A stretch of DNA of 64,000 nt from an uncultured bacterium (GTDB lineage Bacteria; Actinomycetota; Actinomycetes; S36-B12; CAIYMF01). The stretch spans positions 1-64,000 of the forward strand of contig CAIKEU010000068.1 in NCBI GenBank assembly GCA_903826575.1. The letters run 5' to 3'. The notes under the pieces are model-generated. The model was not told the DNA's origin. It ran no database searches and was given only the letters and a program-made list of their open reading frames with translations. Both the position numbers and the translations under genes were made by a program. This document shows positions 7,040 to 14,113 of the stretch, piece by piece. The number at the start of each line of letters is the position of its first letter. Position 1 is the stretch's first letter.

Positions 7040-8668
7040 ATGGGCGTCACTCGGTTTGTTAACGGGTCTGTCTTCACTGCAGATCGTCGGCGCGCTGATG
7101 TCTGGGCCGAGTCTGTCGTCATCGAGAATGACCGAATCGTTGCCGTCGGCAGAGCAGGCGACCTCGCGACCGAGTATCCGGCAGCGTCAGTTTTCGACCT
7201 TGAAGGTCGCACTCTGCTGCCAGGACTCATCGACGCGCATAACCACTTTCTGTCGACTGGTGAGTCACTCGCCTCGATTGATGCCCGCTCACTTGATCGT
7301 ACAAATCGTGAATTCTTGTACGAGAAGTTGCGTGCAGCGGCTTCGTCGGTGCCCGCGGGTTCGACGATCACTGCGTACGGGCTCGATCCCGACAAGTTCA
7401 TTGACGGTGCGATCGACCGCTGGGAACTTGATCGTGTGGTTCCGAGCCACCGAGTACTGATCTATCACGTTTCGGGCCACGGAGCCGTGGCGAACTCGGC
7501 CGTATTGGGAGCGGCCGGCATCGATCGCGACACCGTTGATCCGGCCGGTGGTTGGTTCGTTCGCGACGCTTCCGGCACGCCCAATGGTTGGTGCTTCGAT
7601 GCGGCACTTTCAGAGCTCGCTCCCGTCGCGGTTGAGATCGGTGCCCACGGCCCCAATTTTCACGCGCTAATTTCGGACGACGCATTGCGCGCCGCGATCC
7701 TGCGCGCACAATCAGCGTTCTTCGCCGCGGGACTTACGTCTGTGTGTGATGCCCAGGTGACATCGCGCGAGATGGCTGCGTATCAACGTGCGCACGCGGC
7801 CGGTGAGTTGAAGATGCGTACGGTGTGCATGCCGCTGTCACATCAGCTCGACGAATACCTAGCTCTCGGCCTGTCATCTGGCTTCGGTGATGAATTACTA
7901 GCGATCGGCCCGATGAAGTTCTATGCCGATGGATCACTCTCGGGTGGAACAGCGTATTTCTGTGAGCCTTATGAACAATCAGCAGATGCCCATGGGGGAG
8001 GACATGGGCATCTGCTCCGACCTATGGCCGAGATTTCGCAAGATCTGCTTCGAGCGGCGAAGGCCGGTTGGCGGGTAGGTGTTCATGCGATTGGCGATGC
8101 GGCGATCACCGAGCTGCTTGCTGTTTTTGAGGCGGCCGCTGCTGTTCATCCGGCCGGAGACTTGCGGCCACGGATCGAGCACGCTGAACTTCCTCCGGAT
8201 GAGTTGCTAGCTCGGTTGTCTGCGGTCGAGATGATTGCCGTGACGCAACCGTCGTATCTCTACGAAATGGGAGAGCAGTACGTCGAACGGATCGGTGATC
8301 GAGCAGCTCGCCTGATGCCATTGCGATCGATGCTCGAGGCGGGAATTCGTGTTGTCATCAGTAGTGATTCAGACGTCGCTTCATACCGTCCTCTAGACAC
8401 AATCGCAGCTGCGTTGACGCGGACGACGGTTGTGGGCCGGCCGATGGGTGTTGAACAAGTCCTGACCCTTGATGAAGCGCTGTGCGCCCACACGGTGGAC
8501 GCGGCATACGCGATCGGTCGAGAGGCAGATCTTGGCGTCGTGCAGCGAGGGTTTTTGGCGGACTTCACGGTTGTCGATGGTGACCTGCGTTCGGTTGAGC
8601 CCGCGTCGATCAGAGAGCAGGTGATCGACGGCACGATGGTCGGCGGCGAATGGATGTATCGGGGCTGA
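7040..8668 (+). CDS. Metal-dependent amidohydrolase, YtcJ-like
   Basis: 542 aa. The N-terminal beta-sandwich (TRFVNGSVFTADR, VVIENDRIVAVG) is followed by GLIDAHNHF, the first metal site. Later come MKFYADGSLSGGTAYF, VGVHAIGDAAITE (HxxGD), PRIEHAE, and SSDSDV, all characteristic of the YtcJ/TIM-barrel amidohydrolase group (amidohydrolase family 3). Family members hydrolyse N-acyl or cyclic amide bonds. A second member of the same family is at 47880-49511. No Shine-Dalgarno site precedes the ATG; TAGTAC lies 9 bases upstream, so it may be read from a leaderless or very short-leader transcript as well as from the upstream gene. Confidence 0.8.
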   Translation: MGVTRFVNGSVFTADRRRADVWAESVVIENDRIVAVGRAGDLATEYPAASVFDLEGRTLLPGLIDAHNHFLSTGESLASIDARSLDRTNREFLYEKLRAAASSVPAGSTITAYGLDPDKFIDGAIDRWELDRVVPSHRVLIYHVSGHGAVANSAVLGAAGIDRDTVDPAGGWFVRDASGTPNGWCFDAALSELAPVAVEIGAHGPNFHALISDDALRAAILRAQSAFFAAGLTSVCDAQVTSREMAAYQRAHAAGELKMRTVCMPLSHQLDEYLALGLSSGFGDELLAIGPMKFYADGSLSGGTAYFCEPYEQSADAHGGGHGHLLRPMAEISQDLLRAAKAGWRVGVHAIGDAAITELLAVFEAAAAVHPAGDLRPRIEHAELPPDELLARLSAVEMIAVTQPSYLYEMGEQYVERIGDRAARLMPLRSMLEAGIRVVISSDSDVASYRPLDTIAAALTRTTVVGRPMGVEQVLTLDEALCAHTVDAAYAIGREADLGVVQRGFLADFTVVDGDLRSVEPASIREQVIDGTMVGGEWMYRG

Positions 8669-8711
8669 GAGTGCCACGGCGTCGCAACACGAGATCTGGC
8701 AGTGTGGTGCG

Positions 8712-8743
8712 ACCGAGCCCGGGCCTCAAAGAACGGGCTCGGT
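8712..8743. terminator. Bidirectional terminator between convergent genes
   Basis: ACCGAGCCCG (8712-8721) pairs perfectly with CGGGCTCGGT (8734-8743) over a 12-nt loop. It lies in the 146-bp gap between the amidohydrolase and the convergent LivH-like gene. There is no long T-run on either side. Confidence 0.6.
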
Positions 8744-8814
8744 GTCGAAGCCGCGAGGAAACTCTCACGCGAATTGGTTAGAGTTCGCTAAGACCGGTGA
8801 GTGACGCTCGATGC

Positions 8815-9864
8815 CTAAACGCGTTCGGTTGGGCGTTCGCCAAGAAGTCCCTGCGGGCGAAACACCAAGACGAGGATGAGTACGGAGAAGACGACGGACT
8901 GTGACCACTGTTGTCCGATGGCATAGGTAAACCCGTCGTTGAACGCTTGCAGAATTCCGATGAGGAATCCTCCGAGCACCGCACCCGGCAAGTTGCCGAC
9001 GCCGCCGAGAACCGCTGCGGTAAATGCGATGAGACCGAACTGATATCCGTCGAGGTAATTCGTATTCCCGAAGGTGGCGAAATATAGGAGTCCAGCCGCT
9101 CCGGCTAGGGCGCCACCGAGTGCGAAGGTGATGCCAATGGTTCGCTTCACATTGATGCCCATCAACAGTGCCGTCTCAGAGTCCTGGGACGTGGCGCGCA
9201 TTGCTTGGCCGTGACGAGTGCGCGTTACGAATGCTGTCAGTGCAATCAGAATGGGAATGGTAATGCCGGTGACCACGATGGTTGAGTAATCGATCGTGAT
9301 GGGTCCCAGTGTGACTCCGCCGTTGGGAATGACCGTGGGCCAAATACGTTGGCCTGAACCGTTTAACTGCAACCCCAACCACTGGAACATGAAGCTCAAC
9401 CCCACAGCAGCGATGAGCGAAGTCAGGCGCGGCCCACCGCGCAGGCGCCTGAACACAAGTCGGTCAGCGGCAACGTTCATTCCCGCGCAGATCGCCATGA
9501 CCGCGACCAGCACAATGGCGGCCAAAGCCCAGCCTCGCGGGCTCGAACCGTCGACTCCAAGTCGTACTTCGAGCAGAATCGAGGTGAACACTGACGCGAG
9601 CATGAATAGGTCACCGTGGGCGAAATTAATGAGCCCGATGATCCCGTAAATCAGGGTGTATCCCAAAGCGATCAGTGCGTATAGAGAGCCGACGCGCAGG
9701 CCGGCAAGGACAAGGTCTACGAACCGGCCCGGCGTCGCAATGAGGTTAATGACGACCCATAAAAGCAGCCCAGAGCCGACAATTAATCCGATTGTTGTAT
9801 CGAGGCGCTCGCGGCTCCAGATCGAGAGGCGTGCTTCAGCGTCCTCGACCATCGTTAAAGTCAC
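8815..9864 (-). CDS. Branched-chain amino acid ABC transporter permease (LivH-like), orphan
   Basis: 349 aa integral membrane protein. The diagnostic segment YALIALGYTLIYGIIGLINFAHGD lies after the first membrane span, and further spans include GGALAGAAGLLYFATFGN and AVLGGVGNLPGAVLGGF, the coupling-helix region of the LivH family. An N-terminal extension of about 40 residues precedes the usual start. GTG 9864 has GGTAGG 8 nt upstream, 15 bases after the preceding stop; ATG 9852 is an alternative. No LivM, LivG, LivF or substrate-binding protein is nearby, which is unusual because the family works as a heterodimer. The partners must be encoded elsewhere, or the gene is a relic. No inactivating mutation is visible. 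Confidence 0.85.
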   Translation of the reverse strand: MTLTMVEDAEARLSIWSRERLDTTIGLIVGSGLLLWVVINLIATPGRFVDLVLAGLRVGSLYALIALGYTLIYGIIGLINFAHGDLFMLASVFTSILLEVRLGVDGSSPRGWALAAIVLVAVMAICAGMNVAADRLVFRRLRGGPRLTSLIAAVGLSFMFQWLGLQLNGSGQRIWPTVIPNGGVTLGPITIDYSTIVVTGITIPILIALTAFVTRTRHGQAMRATSQDSETALLMGINVKRTIGITFALGGALAGAAGLLYFATFGNTNYLDGYQFGLIAFTAAVLGGVGNLPGAVLGGFLIGILQAFNDGFTYAIGQQWSQSVVFSVLILVLVFRPQGLLGERPTERV

Positions 9865-9879
9865 AGGGTGTGCCTACCG

Positions 9880-10272
9880 TTATACGTCGCGACGTGCAAC
9901 ACCGGCGAACCGAGATTCCGATTCCGGTGGCACCCCAAGGCCCCACGTCCAGATTGTCCTTGGCGTGATCCTGATGATCAGACCGGTCTTTCCCTCTTCG
10001 ATGGTGGCTGGACCGCGAATCTTGAGGCCACGTGGCGCCCAGGGATCGGTCGTTGGCAGATCGTCGATAACGATGACAGCCTGGGGATTTGACAGAAGGT
10101 TGCGGTAGCGCACGGTCTTGGTGATGTCATAGCCGCCACTGGTAATCGTGTCTCCATCGACGGAAAACACGACGGCAGAAACGTCGGGCTTGGCACTTGA
10201 CGAAGACGTAGCCAAACGAGCAAGCCGTTGAGTCGCCAAGTAGGCGATTTCTGTGTCGGTGAAGACGGGCAT
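9880..10272 (-). CDS. PPOX-class F420-dependent oxidoreductase (Rv1155/Rv0121c type)
   Basis: 130 aa, full length for this split-barrel family. Recognisable pieces are FTDTEIAYLATQRLARLAT at the N-terminus, DITKTVRYRNLLSNPQ, the core IDDLPTTDPWAPRGLKIRG, and TPRTIWTWGL near the end. Actinobacterial relatives bind coenzyme F420 (sometimes FMN or haem-like ligands) and reduce small substrates; F420 use is inferred from family. AAAGGA 6 nt upstream supports ATG 10272. It is the first gene of a two-gene minus-strand unit with the LivH-like permease, 15 bases apart. Confidence 0.8.
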   Translation of the reverse strand: MPVFTDTEIAYLATQRLARLATSSSSAKPDVSAVVFSVDGDTITSGGYDITKTVRYRNLLSNPQAVIVIDDLPTTDPWAPRGLKIRGPATIEEGKTGLIIRITPRTIWTWGLGVPPESESRFAGVARRDV

Positions 10273-10414
10273 GTGCGTCCTTTAGAGTAAGTGTTTCTTG
10301 TGACAGCCTACGTTGTGGGTCGTGTTCTCTTGCGACGTGTTCGACCTTTTTGGCAGCCGAACTACTCGATACTCCTAACGGATGACTCTCGCGACCAGTC
10401 GGCCTAACCGGCTC

Positions 10415-10440
10415 AGTTCGGCGTCCACGCCCGCCGAACT
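10415..10440 (+). promoter_or_regulatory. Inverted repeat in the leader of the DUF1996 gene
   Basis: AGTTCGGCG / CGCCGAACT, 9 bp perfect with an 8-nt spacer, ends 36 bases before the start codon at 10477. No T-run follows, so an operator or mRNA-stabilising hairpin is more likely than a terminator. Confidence 0.4.
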
Positions 10441-10476
10441 TGGAAGCCTCATCGTCTTGGCATTCGGAGGAAGTAG

Positions 10477-11556
10477 ATGCGTCTCGGTCGCAAAGGGTTG
10501 GCGTATTCGGCGGCGGTTTGTCTCATGTCTCTAGGAGTTGTGGCGCCAAACGCCGTCGCTCACCCGGCGAGCCACGCGTTGTCAACTCACCTCAGCTCAT
10601 CTTCACCAACGTCCTCAGTAACTGCCGCAGCTCATGCTAGTCCGGCTCAGGCCGGCCAGGGGAGTGGTCGACATGGCCACGGCCATAAGCCATCGGAGGG
10701 TGCCCCGAAGTGGTTCGAGGTGAGTTGCGCATACAGCCACAACGGCCCGCAGGATCCAATCGTCATGCCGGGAATGGCAGGAATGAGTCACAATCACGAG
10801 TTTTTCGGTAATACGACGACCGATGAGAACAGCACGACTGCCACGCTAGTTAGCGGGTCCACGACGTGTAACGATCCGAACGATACGTCCGCGTACTGGG
10901 TGCCGACGCTCTATCAGGATGGTGCTCGTGTTGAACCGCGCGAGGCGCACATCCGGTACAGCCTTGGTCGAGCGGTGGCGGTAACAGCATTCCCGGCTGG
11001 ATTCATGGCTATCTCGGGGCGGTCGGACACCACGGCTGGCTGGGCATGCTTGACCCCACGTCACAAGCCGCAATTCTCCGGGACAGTTGGGACGGTCCCG
11101 ACCTGCTCGGCGCCGGCTGCACTCATGGCACGAATTGTCTTCCCGCAGTGCTGGGATGGATCAAGCCGTGATTCCGTCGATCATGCCTCTCACCTTGCAT
11201 GGGCTGTAAAGGGTGTATGCCCTGCAGATCATCCGGTACTGGTGCCCCAAGTGAGGATTGACGTCGTTTATCCGCCCGAAGCAACCGGCGGCTCCGGTGT
11301 CACTTTGGCTAGTGGCGACGCCTCCACACTCCACGCCGATATTTTCGAGGTGTGGCAGGGGTCGGCGCTACAAGCTCGGATCGTCGCGGCGGCTCAACAT
11401 GGCGGCCCCGCACATCGGCCGCGGCCCGCTCCGGGGGCGGGCCGACCTCATGGCCCAGGTAATGGTGGCCCAGGTAATGGTGGCCCGGGTAATGGTGGCC
11501 CGGGTAATGGTGGCCCGGGTAATGGTGGCCCGGGTAATGGTGGCGCCGTACGTTGA
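10477..11556 (+). CDS. Secreted DUF1996 domain protein with Gly-rich repeat tail
   Basis: 359 aa. Signal peptide ~1-28 (MRLGRKGLAYSAAVCLMSLG). The DUF1996 domain spans ~80-290 and shows its marks: DPIVMPGMAGMSHNHEFFGN, YWVPTLYQDG, IVFPQCWDG followed by DSVDHASHLAW, and CPADHPVLVPQ. The clustered His and Cys residues could bind metal or form disulfides. The last ~55 residues are Pro/His-rich and then six copies of GPGNG. GGAGG 6 nt before ATG 10477 fixes the start. DUF1996 proteins are exported in fungi and actinomycetes, and their activity is not established. The tail suggests attachment to or extension from the wall (inference). Confidence 0.8.
   Translation: MRLGRKGLAYSAAVCLMSLGVVAPNAVAHPASHALSTHLSSSSPTSSVTAAAHASPAQAGQGSGRHGHGHKPSEGAPKWFEVSCAYSHNGPQDPIVMPGMAGMSHNHEFFGNTTTDENSTTATLVSGSTTCNDPNDTSAYWVPTLYQDGARVEPREAHIRYSLGRAVAVTAFPAGFMAISGRSDTTAGWACLTPRHKPQFSGTVGTVPTCSAPAALMARIVFPQCWDGSSRDSVDHASHLAWAVKGVCPADHPVLVPQVRIDVVYPPEATGGSGVTLASGDASTLHADIFEVWQGSALQARIVAAAQHGGPAHRPRPAPGAGRPHGPGNGGPGNGGPGNGGPGNGGPGNGGPGNGGAVR
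11452..11541 (+). repeat. 15-bp coding minisatellite, six copies
   Basis: Six head-to-tail GGCCC(A/G)GGTAATGGT units encode GPGNG repeats. Copies 1-2 carry A and copies 3-6 carry G at the variable base, pointing to recent expansion by slippage. The frame is preserved by any copy-number change. Confidence 0.9.
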
Positions 11557-11643
11557 ATAATCTGGTTAATCCCTGATGCGAAAGCAGTATGGCAACTAGG
11601 CTTGGCAGCCAGGGGTTGTCACGGACAGTGGGCTAAGGGGCGG

Positions 11644-12336
11644 ATGGTGGCTGAATCGGATTCTCCTGACATTCCAATCCACGGTGAACCAGCCCTGAGC
11701 CCGCCGCCGACGCCGTATTCCGCACCACCGTATGCACCGCCAGTTATGAGTGCTCAGGACAATCCGAGCAAGGCGCCCGTGCACGTCGGATTCGTCGATG
11801 CGATTAAGCGTGCGTACTCTCACTATGCGACCTTTTCGGGCCGTGCGAGTAGGAGTGAATTCTGGTGGTTTTATCTCTTGCAGATGTTGGTAAGCATTCC
11901 ACTGTCCGCACTAGGCCTTGCGTTATCGACGCAAGTCGGCTTTAGCTCGCCGACGAGTCTTTCGACTGGGAATCTTGCTCTCAGTGGCATAGGAAACTTG
12001 TGGTCGCTCGCGAATTTCATTCCGATTCTGGCGATCACCTGGCGACGGTTGCACGATTCGAACAAGTCCGGTTGGTGGTACGGGGCGGCCCTGATCGGCG
12101 GTGCCGTGGTGGGCTTACTCTTCACGGTAGCTCTTATTTTGTTCGCCGTGTCTAACTGCTCCTCAGGCAGTTGCAGTTCTGGAAACCTTCCCGGGGTTCC
12201 TGCCGGTCTCATAGCTTTGGGGGTTGCACTCGCTTTGGCCTATCTGGCCTACGGCATCACCATGCTCGTCTTTCTTGTGCGCCGTGGCGATGACGGCGCC
12301 AACAAGTACGGACCCGGCTATTCAAGCCCGGCGTAG
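11644..12336 (+). CDS. DUF805 family membrane protein
   Basis: 230 aa. A Pro-rich cytosolic N-terminus (~1-45) precedes the DUF805 core: AIKRAYSHYATFSGRASRSEFWWFYLLQ, several membrane spans (~70-220), WRRLHDSNKSGWWY, and the terminal NKYGPGYSS. DUF805 proteins are small inner-membrane proteins of unknown function. Start: ATG 11644 has AAGGGG upstream; an in-frame ATG at 11602 would add 14 residues without a ribosome binding site. A Cys-rich loop (NCSSGSCSSG) between the last two spans is unusual for the family. Confidence 0.8.
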   Translation: MVAESDSPDIPIHGEPALSPPPTPYSAPPYAPPVMSAQDNPSKAPVHVGFVDAIKRAYSHYATFSGRASRSEFWWFYLLQMLVSIPLSALGLALSTQVGFSSPTSLSTGNLALSGIGNLWSLANFIPILAITWRRLHDSNKSGWWYGAALIGGAVVGLLFTVALILFAVSNCSSGSCSSGNLPGVPAGLIALGVALALAYLAYGITMLVFLVRRGDDGANKYGPGYSSPA

Positions 12337-12368
12337 CCCATGTCTTCGTCGTGAATGATCGGCGGAGA

Positions 12369-12382
12369 CGATTGGCCAATCG
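12369..12382. promoter_or_regulatory. 14-bp perfect palindrome, operator candidate
   Basis: CGATTGGCCAATCG is perfectly self-complementary and lies in the gap between the DUF805 and collagen-like genes, about 200 bases before the latter. It has the size of a dimeric regulator site. No regulator is assigned. Confidence 0.35.
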
Positions 12383-12430
12383 GTCCACCAGTCGGCGTTG
12401 CTTAGACACGTTCGGTCAGCGAACAGTCAA

Positions 12431-12459
12431 GTGCGGGCTGAACGCCTGCCTGCCCGCAC
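12431..12459 (+). terminator. Hairpin after the DUF805 gene, terminator-like
   Basis: GTGCGGGC (12431-12438) pairs with GCCCGCAC (12452-12459) over 13 nt. It has no T-run, as is common for terminators in GC-rich actinobacteria. Confidence 0.4.
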
Positions 12460-12585
12460 GTTCCAGCATCATGATTGATTCGGGCAGTTCGTCATCAAGA
12501 GCGAAGGCCATTTGACCCGCCAAAGACGCTGCCCGGTTATGCGATGCCGATGTCCTCGTCGCGCTATCGCCAAGGGGGATGGGTT

Positions 12586-13131
12586 ATGAGATTGTCTGTT
12601 TCAATTGCCGCGGCAACGGTTGTTGCCCTGATTACTGGCATCGGTGCAGCGGTTGCTGTCGCACCGGCGCCTGCCGTGTCGTATGCGGGATGCATCGCGC
12701 ACTCGACGGGGTCGTTCTACTCGGTGACATTCACGCCGAGTTCTTCGCACAAATGCAGGACCGGCGACAGCAAGGTCCGCTGGCAGCAAAGGGGACCGAT
12801 CGGTCCACGCGGGCCAATGGGGCTCACCGGCTTGACGGGTGCCGCTGGTGGAAACGGCACCAACGGTGCGCAGGGTCCTACTGGGCCGAGCGTAGCGTCA
12901 TCGCGCAGCCTTGAACTTGGGGCGGCATTCGTGCTGCCGGCGAACTCAACGACTCCAACGTCGCTGACTTGTCCGACTGGAAAGGTCGCGATGAGCGGTG
13001 GCTTCAACATCGCCGGTTCGTCGGTTGTGAAGGCGTCATATCCCGATGGGACTACGCCGGGAAAGTGGAATTTCAGCTTCGTCTCAGTGGCAGCTGACAC
13101 GGTGGATCTGTCTGTGGTCTGCATTTCGTAG
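12586..13131 (+). CDS. Exported protein with short collagen-like stretch
   Basis: 181 aa from ATG 12586 (AAGGGGGAT just upstream; the in-frame ATG at 12475 would add 37 residues ahead of the signal peptide and is rejected). Signal peptide or anchor ~1-32 (MRLSVSIAAATVVALITGIG). Residues ~68-100 hold about ten Gly-X-Y triplets (GPIGPRGPMGLTGLTGAAGG), and the C-terminal ~80 residues form a beta-rich domain with two Cys pairs (LTCPTGKVAMSGGFN, VVCIS). Such GXY-containing exported proteins are frequent in actinobacterial and phage genomes, and the C-terminal domain recurs with them. The collagen run is too short for a long stable triple helix. Function unknown; surface exposure is inferred. Confidence 0.75.
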   Translation: MRLSVSIAAATVVALITGIGAAVAVAPAPAVSYAGCIAHSTGSFYSVTFTPSSSHKCRTGDSKVRWQQRGPIGPRGPMGLTGLTGAAGGNGTNGAQGPTGPSVASSRSLELGAAFVLPANSTTPTSLTCPTGKVAMSGGFNIAGSSVVKASYPDGTTPGKWNFSFVSVAADTVDLSVVCIS

Positions 13132-13151
13132 TGAGGAATGCGCCCGCTGGA

Positions 13152-13191
13152 GGGGTGGTTGTCGCGACCGTAAGGTTGCGATGATCACCCC
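13152..13191 (+). terminator. 18-bp hairpin after the collagen-like gene
   Basis: 13152-13169 pairs with 13174-13191 at every position (five of the 18 pairs are G-U) around the tetraloop GTAA, 20 bases after the stop codon. No T-run. The G-U pairs all fall so that the plus-strand RNA, not the minus-strand RNA, is the stable form. Terminator or 3'-end protector. Confidence 0.5.
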
Positions 13192-13330
13192 GTCTGCTTG
13201 TGAAGCAATTGCGGCACGTTGTTCGATGAGTGCAAGAACGCGTGTGTCGAGTGGTGGCACTGCGTATCGTTCGTCACGTTGAGAGATGAGTTCGTAGTAG
13301 ACGGCTCACGTGTCGGAGAGGGCGATCAAG

Positions 13331-14113
13331 GTGGGCAGGCACGATGGCAAGGTCGCGCTCGTCACTGGAGCAGCGCAGGGGATTGGCCTGGGGATTGTCT
13401 GCCGACTCGTCGCCGATGGTGCTCGAGTCGTAGCGCTGGATGTTAAAGAGGAGGAACTCACCGAGGTGTGTGCTGAATTCGGTGATGCTGTCGTCCCCGT
13501 CGTCGGTGATGTCGCTGACGAATCTGTGTGTTCGGCCGCGGTGGCGCGTTGCGTAGAAGAATTTGGCAGTATCGATCTCGTTGCTGCGAATGCAGGCATT
13601 GCGTTAGCGAGACCTTTTCTCCAACTTGACCCAGAGCACTGGCGTCGCCATCAGAGCATTAACGTCGATGGTGCATTTTGGTGTGTGCTGCATGCTGCGC
13701 GTGCGATGGCGGACGTGGGTAGGCCTGGGTCGATGGTTATCACGTGCTCAGTTAACGGATTCGACGTCGAAGAGACGATGACCGCGTACAACGTGAGTAA
13801 AGGTGCATTGCTGACGTTGGTTCGATCGGCGGCGATCGATCTTGGCCGCCACGCAATACGCGTCAATGGAATCGCTCCGGGAGTTATCGATACTCCAATA
13901 ACAGCCATGATTGTGAAGAACCCCGATCTGGCACCCAACTACCTCAAGACAATTCCGTTGGGACGCTTCGGTGAACCGAGCGATGTTGCTGACGTCGTGT
14001 CGTGGCTACTCAGTGATGAAGCTCGATATGTGACCGGGCAGACTGTAGTTGTCGATGGCGGTCAAACCCTTGGCATTACTGGTGAACTCGATACGTCGTT
14101 CAGCGAGAAGTGA
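13331..14113 (+). CDS. SDR family NAD(P)-dependent oxidoreductase
   Basis: 260 aa, classical short-chain dehydrogenase size. VALVTGAAQGIGLGI is the nucleotide-binding TGxxxGIG motif, followed by NAG (AANAGIA). Ser in ITCSVNG and YNVSK supply the catalytic Ser-Tyr-Lys, and INVNG-like IRVNGIAPGVIDTPI and the TGQTVVVDGG end are present. An Asp at the end of beta-2 (VVALDVKE) favours NAD over NADP. Start: GTG 13331 with GAGAGGG 9 nt upstream; GTG 13310 would add seven residues but lacks a site. The stop overlaps the next start, opening a three-gene operon with a GH4 glycosidase and a PfkB kinase, which points to sugar or polyol oxidation. Confidence 0.8.
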   Translation: MGRHDGKVALVTGAAQGIGLGIVCRLVADGARVVALDVKEEELTEVCAEFGDAVVPVVGDVADESVCSAAVARCVEEFGSIDLVAANAGIALARPFLQLDPEHWRRHQSINVDGAFWCVLHAARAMADVGRPGSMVITCSVNGFDVEETMTAYNVSKGALLTLVRSAAIDLGRHAIRVNGIAPGVIDTPITAMIVKNPDLAPNYLKTIPLGRFGEPSDVADVVSWLLSDEARYVTGQTVVVDGGQTLGITGELDTSFSEK

